From Calvatia gigantea (lineage: Eukaryota; Basidiomycota; Agaricomycetes; Agaricales; Lycoperdaceae), in contig JACAAK010000007.1 in NCBI GenBank assembly GCA_025093985.1, positions 1,178,001-1,242,000 on the forward strand: DNA of 64,000 nt, in the 5' to 3' direction. The position numbers and the translations under genes are program-made. Positions 36,125 to 48,868 of the stretch are shown piece after piece. The stretch's first letter is position 1; each line of letters begins with the position of its first letter. The notes under the pieces are model-generated. The model saw only the letters and a list, made by a program, of their open reading frames with translations, searched no databases and was not told the DNA's origin.

Positions 36125-39100
36125 TCAACCTGAGCACATGAGGCACTCCTCCTTGTTCTCGAGGGAGCACTGCAGCTTCGCTTCAGCGAGCTCGCGCTCC
36201 TTCTGTCTTGCAAGAGCAGCAGCGAATTCGGGGTTCTCCTCCGCAGCTTTCTTCGTTTTCTCGTCCAGAGACAGCGAGGCGAGAGCGTCTGTAGGTGCAG
36301 TCAAGCTCGATGCCTCCGGTGCCGGGGGTGCCGGGGCAGCGGATGTGGAAGGGGCAGCGCGGGATGGGGAAGGTGAAGCGGCTGGGGTAGGAATGCTATT
36401 GGTCTTAGTCATGGCAGGCGCAGCGTTACTGGTCGCGTTTTGTTTCTTAGCCTCTTTGAGGACACTCTGGTCAACCGTGAACTGGATAGCTTGAGCCGCG
36501 GGCCGTGTGCGGAGGTAGTACATTCCCGTTTTCAAGCCTTTCTTCCACCCGTAGAAATGCATGCTGGTGAGTTGACCAAGCGTCGGTGATTGAAGGTGGA
36601 TGTTGAGGCTTTGACTCTGGCAAATGAACGATCCGCGGTCAGCAGCCAGGTCAAGTACCTTCTTCTGACTGATCTCCCAAACTGTCTTGTAGATCGCTTT
36701 GACATCGTCAGGAATGCTAGGGATATTCTGGACGGAACCGTTGTGAGCGATGATCATGTTCTTCATGTTATCGTTCCAGAGTCCAAGGTTGACTAGTTCG
36801 CGGAGGAGCCAAGGACAAACGACTTGGAATTCGCCGGCGAGGACACGACGAGTGTAAATATTACTGTCCGAGTGTTAGATCTCTGATGGAGCTACACATG
36901 ACCAAAGTACTCACCTCGTGTAAGGTTCAAAGCATTCATTAAAGCCAAGAATCTGGCTGGTGGAGGCAGTGGGCATGGGGGAAAGAAGAAGCGAATTTTT
37001 GAGGCCGGTGCGAGCGATCTGCTGCTTCAGAGCAGTCCAGTCCCAAAGATCGGTGGGGGTAACGCCCCAGAGGTCGTATTGAAGCTGGCCTTGAGAGGCG
37101 GGACTTCCCTCGTAGGTTTCGTAAGGACCATCGCGAACGGCGAGCTCGGAACTGGCCTCGAGAGCACCATGATAGAGGGTCTCAAAAATCTGGATATTGA
37201 GCAATTTGGCTTCGGGCGAATCGAAAGGCATGCGAAGAGCCATGAAGGTATCAGCTAAACCCTGCACACCAATACCAATAGGGCGATGGCGTGTGTTGGA
37301 ACGGCGAGCTTCAGGAACCGGATAGTAATTGACGTCAATAATCTTGTTCAGATTTTTAGCAACAACCTTGGTGACTTCGTGCAACTTCTTAAAGTCGTAT
37401 TTTCCATTGTTGATGAATGTCGGTAGGGCGACGGAGGCCAAATTGCAAACAGCCGTTTCATCCGGAGACGAGTACTGGATAATTTCCGTGCAGAGGTTGG
37501 ATGACTTGATGGTTCCAAGATTCTGCTGGTTGGATTTCGCTGCATAGCATAAGAACCAAAATTGTGGCAATAACAAGGAAGCTACTCACAGTTCGCATGA
37601 TCTTTATAGACCATGAATGGTCCACCTGTCTCGATCTGAGCCTCCAAGATGGCATACCACAACTTCTGTGCTGATATAGTTTTGCGCTGACGGCCCTCTT
37701 TCTCGTACTTTTCGAACAATGCTTCGAATTCGGTACCCCAGACTTCGTGGAGGCCTGGTGCTTCATTGGGACAGAACAGGGACCAGTCACCGTTGGCTTC
37801 AACGCGTTTCATACTGCTCGGTTGTTTAGAAAGCGCCAAAGTCTCTGAATCGAATTGTACTCACAAAAGATCCGGAATCCAGAGGGCATAGAAGAGATCG
37901 CGCGCACGAACTTCTTCCTTCCCATGATTCTTGCGGAGATCCAGGAAATCGAAGATGTCGGCATGCCATGGCTCAAGGTAAATAGCGAATGCACCGGGTC
38001 GCTTGTTGCCACCCTGGTCGACATACCGAGCAGTTGCATCATAGGCGCGTAGCATAGGAACGATCCCATTGGAGTAGCCATTGGTTCCAGCAATATACGA
38101 CCTGTCAAGGAATTTAGTAACCAATGTGACTGAAGGAACAATTAAACACACCCAGTGGCGCGAATACAGTGGATGCTCAAGCCGATTCCACCGGCAGTCT
38201 TGCTAATCATGGCGCAGCTCTTGAGCGTGTCGTAAATTCCTTCAATGGAATCATCCTTCATACAGACCAAGAAGCAAGAGCTTAGCTGGGGATGAGGAGT
38301 CCCAGCATTGAACAGCGTCGGTGAGGCGTGAGTGAAGTAACGTTCCGACATGAGGTTATAGGTTTCAATAACGCGATCAATATCGTTGCCGTGGATGCCA
38401 ACGGCGACGCGCATGATCATATGTTGTGGGCGTTCAGCAACACGGCCATCGAGACGGAGGAGGTAGGAACGCTCGAGTGTTTTGAAGCCGAAGCTAATTA
38501 AACATTGACCACTGCAACCATAATCAAAGCGTTATCTTAGCTTACTAGTTGTAGTTGAAATCTCGAGTATAGATGATTGCCGAGTTGAGGGTATCAGCAT
38601 TTGCCATAACCACGTCGTAAGTCTCTTTAGAGATCATGCCTGCGGGTCGGCCATTCTTGGGGTTGACTGATAGGATTAAGCATTCAAATCAAAAATTGCA
38701 AAGGAGATAGGAATAATCACCATAATTGTAAAGGTCACCAATGACTTGCGAGAAACTCTTCTTGGTCTCCTTGTGCAAATTCGAGATGGCGATGCGCGCA
38801 GCCAAAACGGCATAATCAGGGTGCTTGGTTGTAAGATAGGCGGCCGTTTCTGATGCGAGATTCTACCACATCACGTTAAACAAACCGCCTAAAAGTAAGA
38901 GGGAATTTGCGTACATCGAGCTCGACTGTTGTCACACCTTGATACACGCCCTGGACGACCTTCTGTGTTACCCTATCACGATATCAGAAACAAAATATTG
39001 CGTTCAGCGCGACAGAACACACTCAATAGCATCAACGTAATTTGTATCCAGCCCATAACAGAGCTTCTCGATTCTTGAGGTTATCTGCGCGCGAAGTCAT

Positions 39101-39310
39101 AAGTACGCGATAAAAAACGCGTCAGTGGCAATATACCTTATCAAATTGCACGCGCTCCTTGCGACTGGGAACAAGGATTGCGTTTAGAACTTGAAAGACG
39201 CGTTGTATCAACAGGTTCCAACTCACCCATCTGTACGAGGCGAAGTCGGTCAATTGGGGTGAGCCACTGGAACATTTGGTCAACATACCTCGTTTGAAGA
39301 CATAAGCCAT
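36125..39310 (-). CDS. RNR1: Ribonucleoside-diphosphate reductase large subunit, class I
   Basis: Reduces ribonucleoside diphosphates to deoxy forms with the small subunit; cytosolic. The spliced N-terminus [20 protein letters not shown] begins the ATP cone. Catalytic motifs are present: [20 protein letters not shown] (first redox Cys), SSNLCTEII (Asn, Cys and Glu of the active site), [11 protein letters not shown] (second redox Cys), and [14 protein letters not shown] and [17 protein letters not shown] near the end of the barrel. The C-terminus ECLMCSG carries the shuttle Cys pair. An Ala/Pro/Ser-rich linker of about 70 residues precedes it. Many short introns occur. Exon 1 is 22 nt (39310-39289) and exon 2 only 4 nt (39230-39227). 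No frame break was found. Confidence 0.95.
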
Positions 39311-40211
39311 GATGGTTTGAGGGGATTATCGGTCGAAGAATGTTGTGCTGTAAAGAGGAAGATGAGGGAATGGGAGTCAGAGGCAAGGAAAGGATTGTGA
39401 CCCACCTGGAGCTTTTATGATAATCACTGACTAAGCCGCGTTGTTTACCCTGGTGTCACGATACATGTCACTGAGCAAACGGCATCTATGTAGCTGGGGG
39501 CTAACGAGGCAAAACGGATACGTACCTAGTCATTCAGGTGCGTATGCACGGTTTGGTCGAAAGGGTATTTGCGCAGATCTCAGAAGAGGTCCTCCAGGGG
39601 GAGGAATTATCAGGGGGTGAAGGACCCTGGGAATATGTATCATCGCTAATTACTGCGTCGCGTTATTTGGTGGTATGTACGCGTCGTTGAATGAGCCTCA
39701 CGGTACTTGCATCCGCCACAAGTGTAAGGCTAAATTTCTGTAACCATCTGCTCGAGGCCTATGTATATATCTCCGGTACTTCTCTGCACATTAGTTACCT
39801 GGTGTCAGTGATCTGCGCTCACGGTCTAGCAGTCACTCGGACGGGGTTTAACTACATAGATCAAAAGTTTCGCAAGTCTCGACTTCGCAACGGCCGCCCA
39901 AGTTCAAGTGCCAAAATCTGACAATCGTTAACTTCCGAGCTCGGCATTTCTTGACGCTCACTCCCACCGCCACGACGGAAACCTCTAGTAACTTCATTAG
40001 ACTACCCCATGTCATAGCTATATACCATAGTCATGAACCAATGATCAAATTCAGCCTTGATGTTGGTTGTAAATTTAACAGCCTCATCAGATATATCGAA
40101 GTTACGCAGAAATTGTGTGGGACATTGGCGAAATATGGGTTCACAGAAATAAAGGGCAACGGCAGTGACCAAGTTCCTCAGAGGATATACGAGGTATGCA
40201 ACACATAATAC
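39311..40211 (-). promoter_or_regulatory. RNR1 upstream region with one MCB-like ACGCGT site
   Basis: No gene in about 0.9 kb between RNR1 and the next F-box-type gene. A palindromic ACGCGT lies at 39679-39684, about 370 bp upstream of the RNR1 start codon. In yeasts this MluI box binds MBF and drives RNR1 at G1/S; here the function is inferred from one site. Confidence 0.35.
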
Positions 40212-41814
40212 TCAAGGAGAGACATAATCAGCCACAATAAGTACATGGGTTGGGCCCCCCCGCAGAGATTCATACTCCTCCAGCAAAATCTGACCAGTAT
40301 ATGGGTCAAAAGCGCAAACGCTCGCTCGCCCTCCCGGATTATCAACCCCCAAATCCACGTCGTTGGCGATGATGCTTGGGGCTGTTCGTCCCTCGAGTCC
40401 AAAATCTATCCGCACCGCGAGGTGGTAGACTTCAATGGTCCTGGATGGACGTGCAATCCGACGACCTGATGGCGTATGAGTCGGGAGGGGAACCTCAACT
40501 GTGAGTAGACCAAGGGCAGATCGCGATGAAGGAGAGCATGGAGCCAAATGAAATGACTGCAGGCTGCCTACAACATCATAAACGAGGTCCGTTCGAAAGC
40601 GACATTCCGCTGAATGTTGTTCAAGATCCAATGTGAGGAAATGAATATGAATATTGTCAACTTGGTTTTCCTGCCTGTCGCTTACAAGTCCTATGACGAC
40701 AATAGAAGTCGGTGAACGAGGAAAGAAGCGGAGAGTGTCGAAGGGCTGTGGAAGCGTTCCCACATGGGTTTTTTCGAGAGCTCCGATTGGTATGTTAGGG
40801 TTATCCAAGTCTTCCTTACTTGGAAGTCTGAAAAAGGCCCACTCGGTTCCATTGAAAAGTTGGATCAAGTGTGAGGTGACTACCACGTATTCTCGGAAGG
40901 GACTAAAGTTTTGATCGTCGCTTCCGTATCTGTTCTGTAATCGATAATGCACGATGAGGTCATTTCTGGTGGTGTGTCGTAGTACCAAAACGTACGTTTA
41001 CTGGGCAAGTCATTGTCCTTCCCGTGTCGAGGTGAACGAGCTCAAAGTACGAGAGGCTGGCATCGTAACGAGATATAATTGCGTAGCCGCTTTGGACGCT
41101 CAGGTCATAATCTGCTCCATCGGGGATTGGGTTCTGCAAGAGAATGTCTTGCTCGGAGGCCTGGGCTAACACATCACCGTTCGATACCTCAAATTTTGCT
41201 ATTTTTCTGTCACATCTAATGGAGCAAGTACGTAAACCTGAGATGTAACATACTCACAGACCATGGATGGCATTAGAATTGGGGTGTCCTACTGAGGGCT
41301 GGACATCAGCGATATGAAGGCCGTTGACCCCGAATTCGACCTCGGAAACCGAATCTTGGAACAGTGACGAGGACACTGGGTATTCCATTACTGGGTTCTG
41401 GAAGTCGTCCCTCCGATACCATGTAAACGTGGTTTCATTCATTTTTTGCTGCGAGAGGACAACATAGGTTGACATAAATCCGTAAAAGGGGTTTAGAGAA
41501 AATTGGTCCCCAGATAAAGTATTCCTGTATTCTCGGGGAGCGGTAGGACGAGTCTTTGACCACTTGGCGTCCATGATTTCCATTTGTACAAGGAGTTTCT
41601 CCAAGTCTTGTAGGGACATTGTTCTCAAGTCGATGTAAGGTAACGGGCACTGCGTCCTAGAGAGGACGTTCATCCAGACGCTGCGTTCTCTAGATGCTTG
41701 GAGGATACGCCGGCAAACCTGCCATGTCGGTGCTCTAGCAATCAAAGACAATACCGTGTCGGGAAACACATACTCTTCTGTATCGTACAATATCGAGGGC
41801 CGGAAGATGCCCAA
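40212..41814 (-). CDS. F-box-type protein related to the 12-14 kb gene
   Basis: Same architecture as the F-box gene at 12.1-13.8 kb. A degenerate F-box-like start (FPDTVLSLIARAPTWQVCRR, SVWMNVL) is followed by the shared LPYIDLRTMSLQDLEKLLVQ and MDAKW block. An exon with QNPIPDGADYDLSVQSGYAI and FELVHLDTGRT follows, then the last exon with YVVVTSHLIQLFNGTEWAFF, ending at 40212. Introns of about 80 and 60 nt join in phase (the second at PVN then NRYGSDDQNF). The true start may lie upstream of 41814, since a complete F-box is not visible. No frame break seen. Confidence 0.65.
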
Positions 41815-42167
41815 GAATCTCTAGTATCATGTCATCAGCAAAAAATGAAAAGTCGAGGGGCATAACTAAAGCCAAAGGGAAAGTTCAGATTGGATGGTAT
41901 GCCCTGGTTTGATGGTAGCGGCCGGGACGACGCCAAATCCCGAAGGAATACTTGTACTTACACAGCAGCGTGCTTGGATCTGATGCGTTGATGAGTCATT
42001 GACGCGCTTACCAAAGCTGGGGACAGCTCGGTCTCATCAGGGATTCTCAATCAGTCCGAGACTGATTGAACGACTTCGCTCAATATACCGACCCTGTGGG
42101 AGCTTGCAGAACGTCCCTTTGGTGGTATACAATAACTTCCAAAAATATTGAATACAGGATGTCAAAA
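41815..42167. other. Intergenic region
   Basis: No independent gene seen; it may hold the first exon of the F-box-type gene. Confidence 0.3.
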
Positions 42168-44407
42168 TTAACCACAAACTGTGATTTTGCCGACAGAGGG
42201 ATCGTGATCACTGATGCGATCATCGAAGGAAGGAGACCAATTATTGACATGGACATGCTCGAAGGCGGTTTTATGCTTTGCGATACCGGGTGATACGAAA
42301 ACGTGATCGAGCTGTTCGGAATTTTGGTCAAACACATAGCTATACCTCTCCACGAGAGGGATATCGACGACTTCATCGAAATCAGTCAACAACTTCGTAA
42401 GGGGAGCATAGACCGAGCGCGCTTGTACGTATTCGTTGAAGTCGCCGGCTACGATGACCTTGGCTTTGGAATCTCCGTCGAGAATAGATTTGACGAAGTC
42501 CTATACAAGAATAAGAATGGTGAGGCAAATTCTGATGCGGAGACCTACCGCAACAACAGCAACCTGTTGGGTGCGACGGTCAACTGGAAAATTGACAGGT
42601 GGCCTAGAGTCACCCTGTGTCGAAGAGCTGCCGCCTTTCGAGCTGAGATGAACGTTGACGGTGTACAGCTCCTTGCCATTGCGTGTCTGCCAACCAGCGA
42701 CGAGGGGTTTACGAGTCACCTCCCACGCGGAGTTGGTCGGATCAATACGGCCTGGGTTAAAGCTAAGAAAAAGAGGGTCATGAGTGTGAATCGAATCTCA
42801 GGAATCGAGTCACTCACTTCAGTTGCAGTTTCTTCTTGTTGCCAATCACTTTGACAGCATCCAAAGAACCCCCGACAGGGGAGCCAGGTATAAGCTGGAG
42901 CTTCTCGGGGCGATATCTAAAGCGATTGTTCAATATACATTGAAAACATCAAAGCGGGAAAAGAGACACATACAAATAGACTGGGCGAATATTACCCCCA
43001 GGAACTCCACCATCTTGATTGTTGACAGGATCGATCTGCGTATAGTTGTATCTCACGCTGCTGATGCTTTCAATGGCTCCAATGAGGGTCTCGACTGTGA
43101 CATTAGCAGCAACAGTTCCATCATCTTTTTCGCCAGTGTTGTCCTGGATTTCTTGGATGAAGAGGAGGTCGGGTGTTTTCATGAGTTTGACGATGTGTGT
43201 AGCGACGTTTGGAATGTGTGCTGAAGTTGGTGCCATATTTTCGACCTAAGGGCAATTGTCAGATAAGATGTAAATGGAAATAGGGCGGCAGGGGCGAACG
43301 TTGTAGTCTCCAAAGGTCACAATGCATGGATCGTGGCTGTCCGATATGATGGAAGTTGGGGGTATCTCGCTACTAGGCCGTGAGATGACCTGAGGAGCAG
43401 TCAAAGGTAACACATAGAAGAATCCGAATCTATTTTCTTGTCAATGCACCGACAGATACAGCAAGTTTTGAAACCTCGCTTACTGGTAGACAACGGGGCC
43501 CGTAATGTCGGTCAGGCTCACACCCACAGCAGTAGTCGGATTCTTCGTTCCATCAAGAGGAGAGCCAATAATAACTGTCTCGGGGTTGGCATCCGGAAGC
43601 CCGTCGGGTCCTATAATAGAGGAGTGAGTCCACCACGCGGTCGCGCGACTGCCAAAAGAACCATACCAAAAGTGATTGAAATTCCTCCACGGCCATTCTT
43701 GCCAGTGACCGGCCAATTGCCATAGACCCAAAACTCGCCGAATTGGTTCTCAAAATTCGTCGCAGTAGGCTTGGGAATGGTGACAATCTGGCCCTCCAAA
43801 CTTTCCCAGAAATCAAGACCATAGCGGTCAGGCTGCAATTCGGCGTTCACAGTGTCCACGCGACTAACGTTGTTGGGTTGAGACAAGAAGCCGTCAGGAC
43901 CAACTATCGAGAGCCGAAAGTTGTTGAGTAGGAGGGCCTGCGGTCTTTGCCAAGAACGACAATAGGGAAGGTATTGTTAGAAGAAAGGACAGTAATGTTG
44001 GTCGGGGAAGTAATTTCTGTTGCAAAGAGGTTGTCAGGAGAGGTGCTGGAACGGAATTCCTGGACCCTGCCACTGAGAGTGATAAGGTCTCCAACATTGA
44101 CCTGCGCGAGGATCGCCTTTGATGAGGTGAAAATTTGAAGCCCATTTGAAACGCGAATATCATCCGATTTTTCGCCCAACAGATAGAACCCACTTGTTCC
44201 CTGGAAATGGGTTAAACTTAATGCTTGCATAGCGGGTACTGTAAATGTCAATCTCACCTTGGCCGTGACGATCCCAGATACATTGTTGACGTTTTGATTA
44301 GCCAGGGCGCTCTTGAACCGGCTGCCTTGAATCTCCGCGATGGAAGTGGAGGAAACAGCAGCAAAGAGAGAGGCCACTACGGCCATAAACGAGTAAAGTC
44401 GATTCAT
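42168..44407 (-). CDS. Secreted endonuclease/exonuclease/phosphatase-family nuclease
   Basis: Resembles predicted extracellular nucleases (COG2374 type). The start MNRLYSFMAVVASLFAAVSS is a signal peptide. An OB-like region follows (SGFYLLGEKSDDIRVSNGLQ, VNVGDLITLSGRVQEF), then GQIVTIPKPTATNFENQFGE and VYGNWPVTGKNGRGG. The nuclease domain begins at VTFGDYNVENM and continues with LLFIQEIQDNTG (metal-binding Glu), GWQTRNGKELYTVNVHLSS, VIVAGDFNEY and DRISDHDPSV, the expected catalytic motifs. Introns are short and in phase. The product is likely exported and degrades extracellular nucleic acid; the exact substrate is unknown. Confidence 0.85.
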
Positions 44408-46400
44408 TATGAACGACACCGCACGATCGGGGCCTTCTACCGTGAAAGCGTCCGCCAAACGATGTGGTTGAGCATTCCATGTGGTCTTAAGTAATTTGCT
44501 AGGCGACATGAGAGAGGAAACTGCACCGTTTGAGCACATGTGTTAATTCCATTATTGGCTGCATTTAGCCAACGTTTTTAGCCGAGAATTCTGTTGGTTG
44601 TTGATGGGCCGCTGAATTCGCGATAAGAACCGCGTGAGGATGGAATAAAGCGTGGTGTGATAGCGGTGTAAGTCAAATCGGCACGTTGGTGTGGCACCTG
44701 GCCGGGCCCGGATTTTCGTCCTAATTACGTAACGTTATCGAGCGACGAGGTGGTCTGATGGGTCCGGTAGTGCTTGCTGCTCGTATGCATCGCGCGCAGT
44801 CATTAACTTGAGCGCATCAAACTCTTCAGCAGTGCGCTCCGGTAAAGGAGTGGACTGGTGGGTGGATCTACCTGAAGGCCTGAACACCAGTGAACACTTG
44901 GTTCAATCAGGGTCGAAGAGAGCTTGTCCCTGACCATCTGCAAACTGCAACGACCAATCAGCACGTGTAAAGTTGTGTGATTACCCACTGTTATCCAAGG
45001 TGTTGCCGTTAATGTAACGGCCAAATTCAATATTCAAGAGAGACGTGGATGTCTCGTGCCCCAGGGAACTTAGGATTAATTTAAGCAGCAATAGGACAGG
45101 AACATATCGGTTTATGGTTTACAGGTGCCTCACAATGTTATCAGCAAGGCTTAAAGGCCTCAAACTCAAGTTCCAGGTTCTAGTTTGTACTTGCGTTCGT
45201 GCACGAACTGAAGCTAAAACTTGGAGGTCGATGTTCGGGGTGCTAACGGGAGTATGAGACAACAGAGAATGCGCTGTATGGCACAGCAGGCCATGGATCA
45301 GTTGGGCCATCTGATCACAAGAATCGGAATCCCTCCCCGGGTTGAAGGCATGGTTGCTGGGGATAAAAACAACGCATATTTCATTTAGAGCGGAGATATT
45401 CACTCCATGGCATGTGCATATCACTGGATAGGTGTCAGGGTGCCTCAAAAAGAAGGGCAAGTTTCGGTGATATAACGCACGTAAAATTGTTCTTGTACCT
45501 TTCACAATATACTCCTAATACGAGATCTCGACGTTTCGTGAATAGACGTCGAGCGATGCGAAGAGGATCTCCAAGCGTGAAACGCTGCCAAGGAGAGCAT
45601 ATAGAGGCGAAGGAGCGCGACATGCTTATCGCACAGAAATGTCTGCGAGATAAGTTGTAGGAGGAAAGAGACGTTAGTCCGGAGGACGGTAGCGTTGGGC
45701 GACATGGTGAAACTGCTTAGATTGAAGGAAGTATCTAAAACCTTTATATGTGTCGTGTAGGGCGATCTCCTGGAATCATATGACGGACGTAGATGAGCCT
45801 AAGATAGATTCCTTCTGAACGGAAGTCTGGCTGGGCAGAAGTGGGGAGGCCACCCTCACGGATCGTAGACATCCATATTCAGGTGTTTAGGCTGCCGTTG
45901 AGCTGGGCAGATTATCGTTGCTCGATCTGCCACTTCGAGAGAGAGTCCGAGGCGGGGGGATCTTCCCATTTCCATGCTTATACTAACTGCTTATCTCCAC
46001 GAGGAGCTTTAGTTCGATGTGGGATGTAGATTGAACGGGTGGGGTTCACTGCCGTGGGTAAATTCTAAAGACAAGGCCAGCGCGGCAGTCATTCGGCATT
46101 ACGGCACGGGTGATTTACTTTTCATGATGGGCCAACCATTGTCCATGGCAAGTATTGTCAAGTTACTGGAAGTGGTCATTGTTCTTTGCCCTCGGGATTA
46201 TTTGCAACACAGGGACATGCTTAATGACACTTTTTGTTGTTCCACAATGGGTCCTATATATCTCTCGATTGTTCTTACCTGCTGCTTTTTTCTTTCTTCA
46301 CGAGTCTGCGACTTCACGCTTCGTCCCAGCTTGAGTCTGGTCTTGATACTATCTCCTGCGCCTGGTTGCGCTAGCCATTCCTTTGGAACTTCTTTTTACT
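44408..46400. other. Longest intergenic region of the window
   Basis: About 2 kb between divergent genes. ORFs of up to 128 codons occur on both strands (for example 45119-45505 minus) but lack family resemblance, consistent splice sites or coding-like composition. I see no gene, repeat or tRNA. Confidence 0.4.
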
Positions 46401-48660
46401 ATGCGGCCCACTAACTTATTAATTTATCTTCTCGCAGTCTTCACCCTTGGGCAGGCCTATGTCATTCCAATCAAACGAATCCCGGTTCACAACTCCGACC
46501 CGGACCTTTCTCGCGACATATATAAACCACAGGGCCGTTTCTTGAAGAGACAGCTTCACGGAGGAGTGAATGAGCTTGCCTCAAAGTTATTTGGGGGATT
46601 CTCTGACCTAGGAGTTTTTTCTGGACCTACAATCACTTTGATCCCGGCCCCTGCGCGTACTTCCTCAACCCAACAACCTCCTGCTGCCCCTTCAATGAAC
46701 ACCATCTCTATGCCCACCGCTTCCCCGGTCGCGTTGGACCTCCCTCCCTCCAGTTCCTCGACTTCTTCTGTGAAAACATCAATAACAGGTGCACCTACTC
46801 CCCCCGTGACTTCTCAAATCCCGACAGAAACGCCAACTCCTATACCACAGGATACTGATGGGTCGCGGAAATATGTGGTAGCTCACCATATGGTTGGCAA
46901 CACATTCCCATACACCATCGATGATTGGGCCGAGGACATTGCCCTCGCTCACTCATCTGGCATAGATGGCTTTGCTCTAAACTGTGGTATCGATCGATGG
47001 GAACCCGCGCGTGTTGCGGATGCGTGAGTTTTGTGGGATTTTAGCTTTCTTTGGTGTTCTAATTTTTCGTTTGGTATCGTAGATATGAGGCAGCCAAGCG
47101 TTCTGGCCTCGACTTCAAATTGTTTATCTCCTTAGATATGACGTGAGCCGCCGCAAATGCATTTTCGGTTGTACTCCGTTCTGATTGGGTTTATAGTTCC
47201 CTCCCGTGTGGCTCTCCAGACGATGCACGTCGATTACGTGAATTCGTCAGGCCTTTCTTCGACCACCGTAATCAACTTCAATATGACTCCCGTGCTTTCG
47301 TCTCTACTTTTGCTGGGGAAACATGCACGTTCGGTCAAGCGAATGCTGTAGAAGGTTGGAAATCGCAATTTATCAACCAATTTGATATGCAAGGGAAAGT
47401 CTACTTTGTCCCTGCATTCTTTATCGATCCTGCAAAATTTGGCGAGTTCTCAGAAGTCATGCGTGGAGATTTCAACGTGAGCTCTAGGGAAACCCCTCTT
47501 TATTTGTTAGTACTGAGGTGGTTGTCTCGTCTAGTGGAATTCCGGCTGGCCCATCAAAGTGACCACCTCCTTCGCGAAGGACCTCATAGACTCTCTTCCA
47601 TCTACTGATGGCGGCTTCGCAGCGGACGCAACTAGTCGTGTCGCGAATGCGGCTCTTGACCCAGGCATCAGCTCGATCTCTGCTGTCATCCCTGAAATTG
47701 TGCCAGAGCTCAGTAAATTCATCGGATCCACAGAGAGTGACGACGAGCATTTGAAAGGTCTCGAAGCTCTTGCCGGGGCGATTCAGGCAAGAGACGGTGA
47801 GAAGCAGAAGCCGGTGTATATGGGTGCTGTGTCACCTTGGTTTTTTACGCATTATGGACAGGATTCGTACAACAAGAATGTGAGTTTGTTCAGTACTCTT
47901 TGGCGTAACTACTTTGTGGACTGATATATTGGTGTGCTAGTGGATTTTCCTCTCCGATCAGCATCTTTACGCTAAGCGTTGGGAGTCTATCATCTCCAGC
48001 AGAGACCAGTTTGACATCATCCAGGTGTTGACCTGGAATGACTATGGCGAATCACACTATATTGGGCCTATCAAGGGAGCTCAGCCTAACAGCGAGGCTT
48101 GGGTTGATGGGTTCAACCATACTGGTGAATATCAACTATTTCTTTCCCGCGATGACCCCCAATTATTAACTTGATTCGTTCTTTCCAGGTTGGCTCGAAC
48201 TCACTCAGTACTATGCTACGGCTTACAAAACCGGCGCTTTCCCCGCCATTGAGAAGGATAAGATGTTCATGTGGTCAAGACCTCACCCTTCCCAAGCAAA
48301 AGTAGATGACCCACTCGGACCACCGGACAACTTCGAACTGGTGAACACGTCATTTATCGTTCTCAACCTTCCAAAAGTTTACACCATTTTCAGTCCCAGG
48401 ACGCAGTTTGGGTTGTAGTTATGACAACTGCACCCTCCACTGTCACCCTCTCAACGTTCGAAGACAATGCACAGCATTTTCAAGTTCCAGCGGGCGTGTC
48501 GAAGCTTTCCGTTCCTATTACACCCGGTGGTAAAATGAAAGGAGTGATTCAACGTGATGGCAAGACTGTTGTCGAGCTTGCCCCAAAGGACTTCACGTTC
48601 CAGGGAAGTCCTTCGAGTTACAACTTCAATGCTTTTGTAGCTAGTACCACAGCTGGGTAG
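46401..48660 (+). CDS. GH71 alpha-1,3-glucanase (mutanase)
   Basis: Secreted enzyme that cleaves alpha-1,3-glucan of fungal walls. The signal peptide MRPTNLLIYLLAVFTLGQAY is followed by a propeptide ending at a Kex2-type site (FLKRQLHGG). A Ser/Thr/Pro-rich stretch of about 90 residues comes next, and then the catalytic domain: YVVAHHMVGNTFPYTIDDWA, IDGFALNCGIDRWEPARVAD, DFKLFISLDMT, SQFINQFDMQGKVYFVPAFF, YMGAVSPWFFTHYGQDSYNK, VLTWNDYGESHYIGPI. An intron after PDNFEL (about 48340-48389) removes an apparent stop and leads to DAVWVVVMTTAPSTVTLSTF. The C-terminal beta domain ends at 48660. A TTG upstream at 46383 is not needed. Confidence 0.9.
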
Positions 48661-48868
48661 CGTTACGAGTCTCGCAGAGTTTGCTTTCATTCGAAAGCGT
48701 TTGTTCCTTTGTCATATCTTAGACCTAAGACTTAAGGATGTATTTCTATCTGCAGCTCAGTAGACACGCGCTGTATTTTTACCTGCCATCGCCTCACATC
48801 CAGTGTAACTGTAGCTTACAGCCAAATGACATGGGTAGTAAAAGAAAAAATTACAACGAAAACTACGA

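Noticed and set aside
45119..45505. 128-codon minus-strand ORF in the large intergenic region
   Set aside because: No family resemblance, splice context or coding-like pattern.
48340..48420. Stop codon inside the GH71 gene
   Set aside because: It follows from reading through a 49-nt intron after PDNFEL; splicing gives the normal C-terminal domain.
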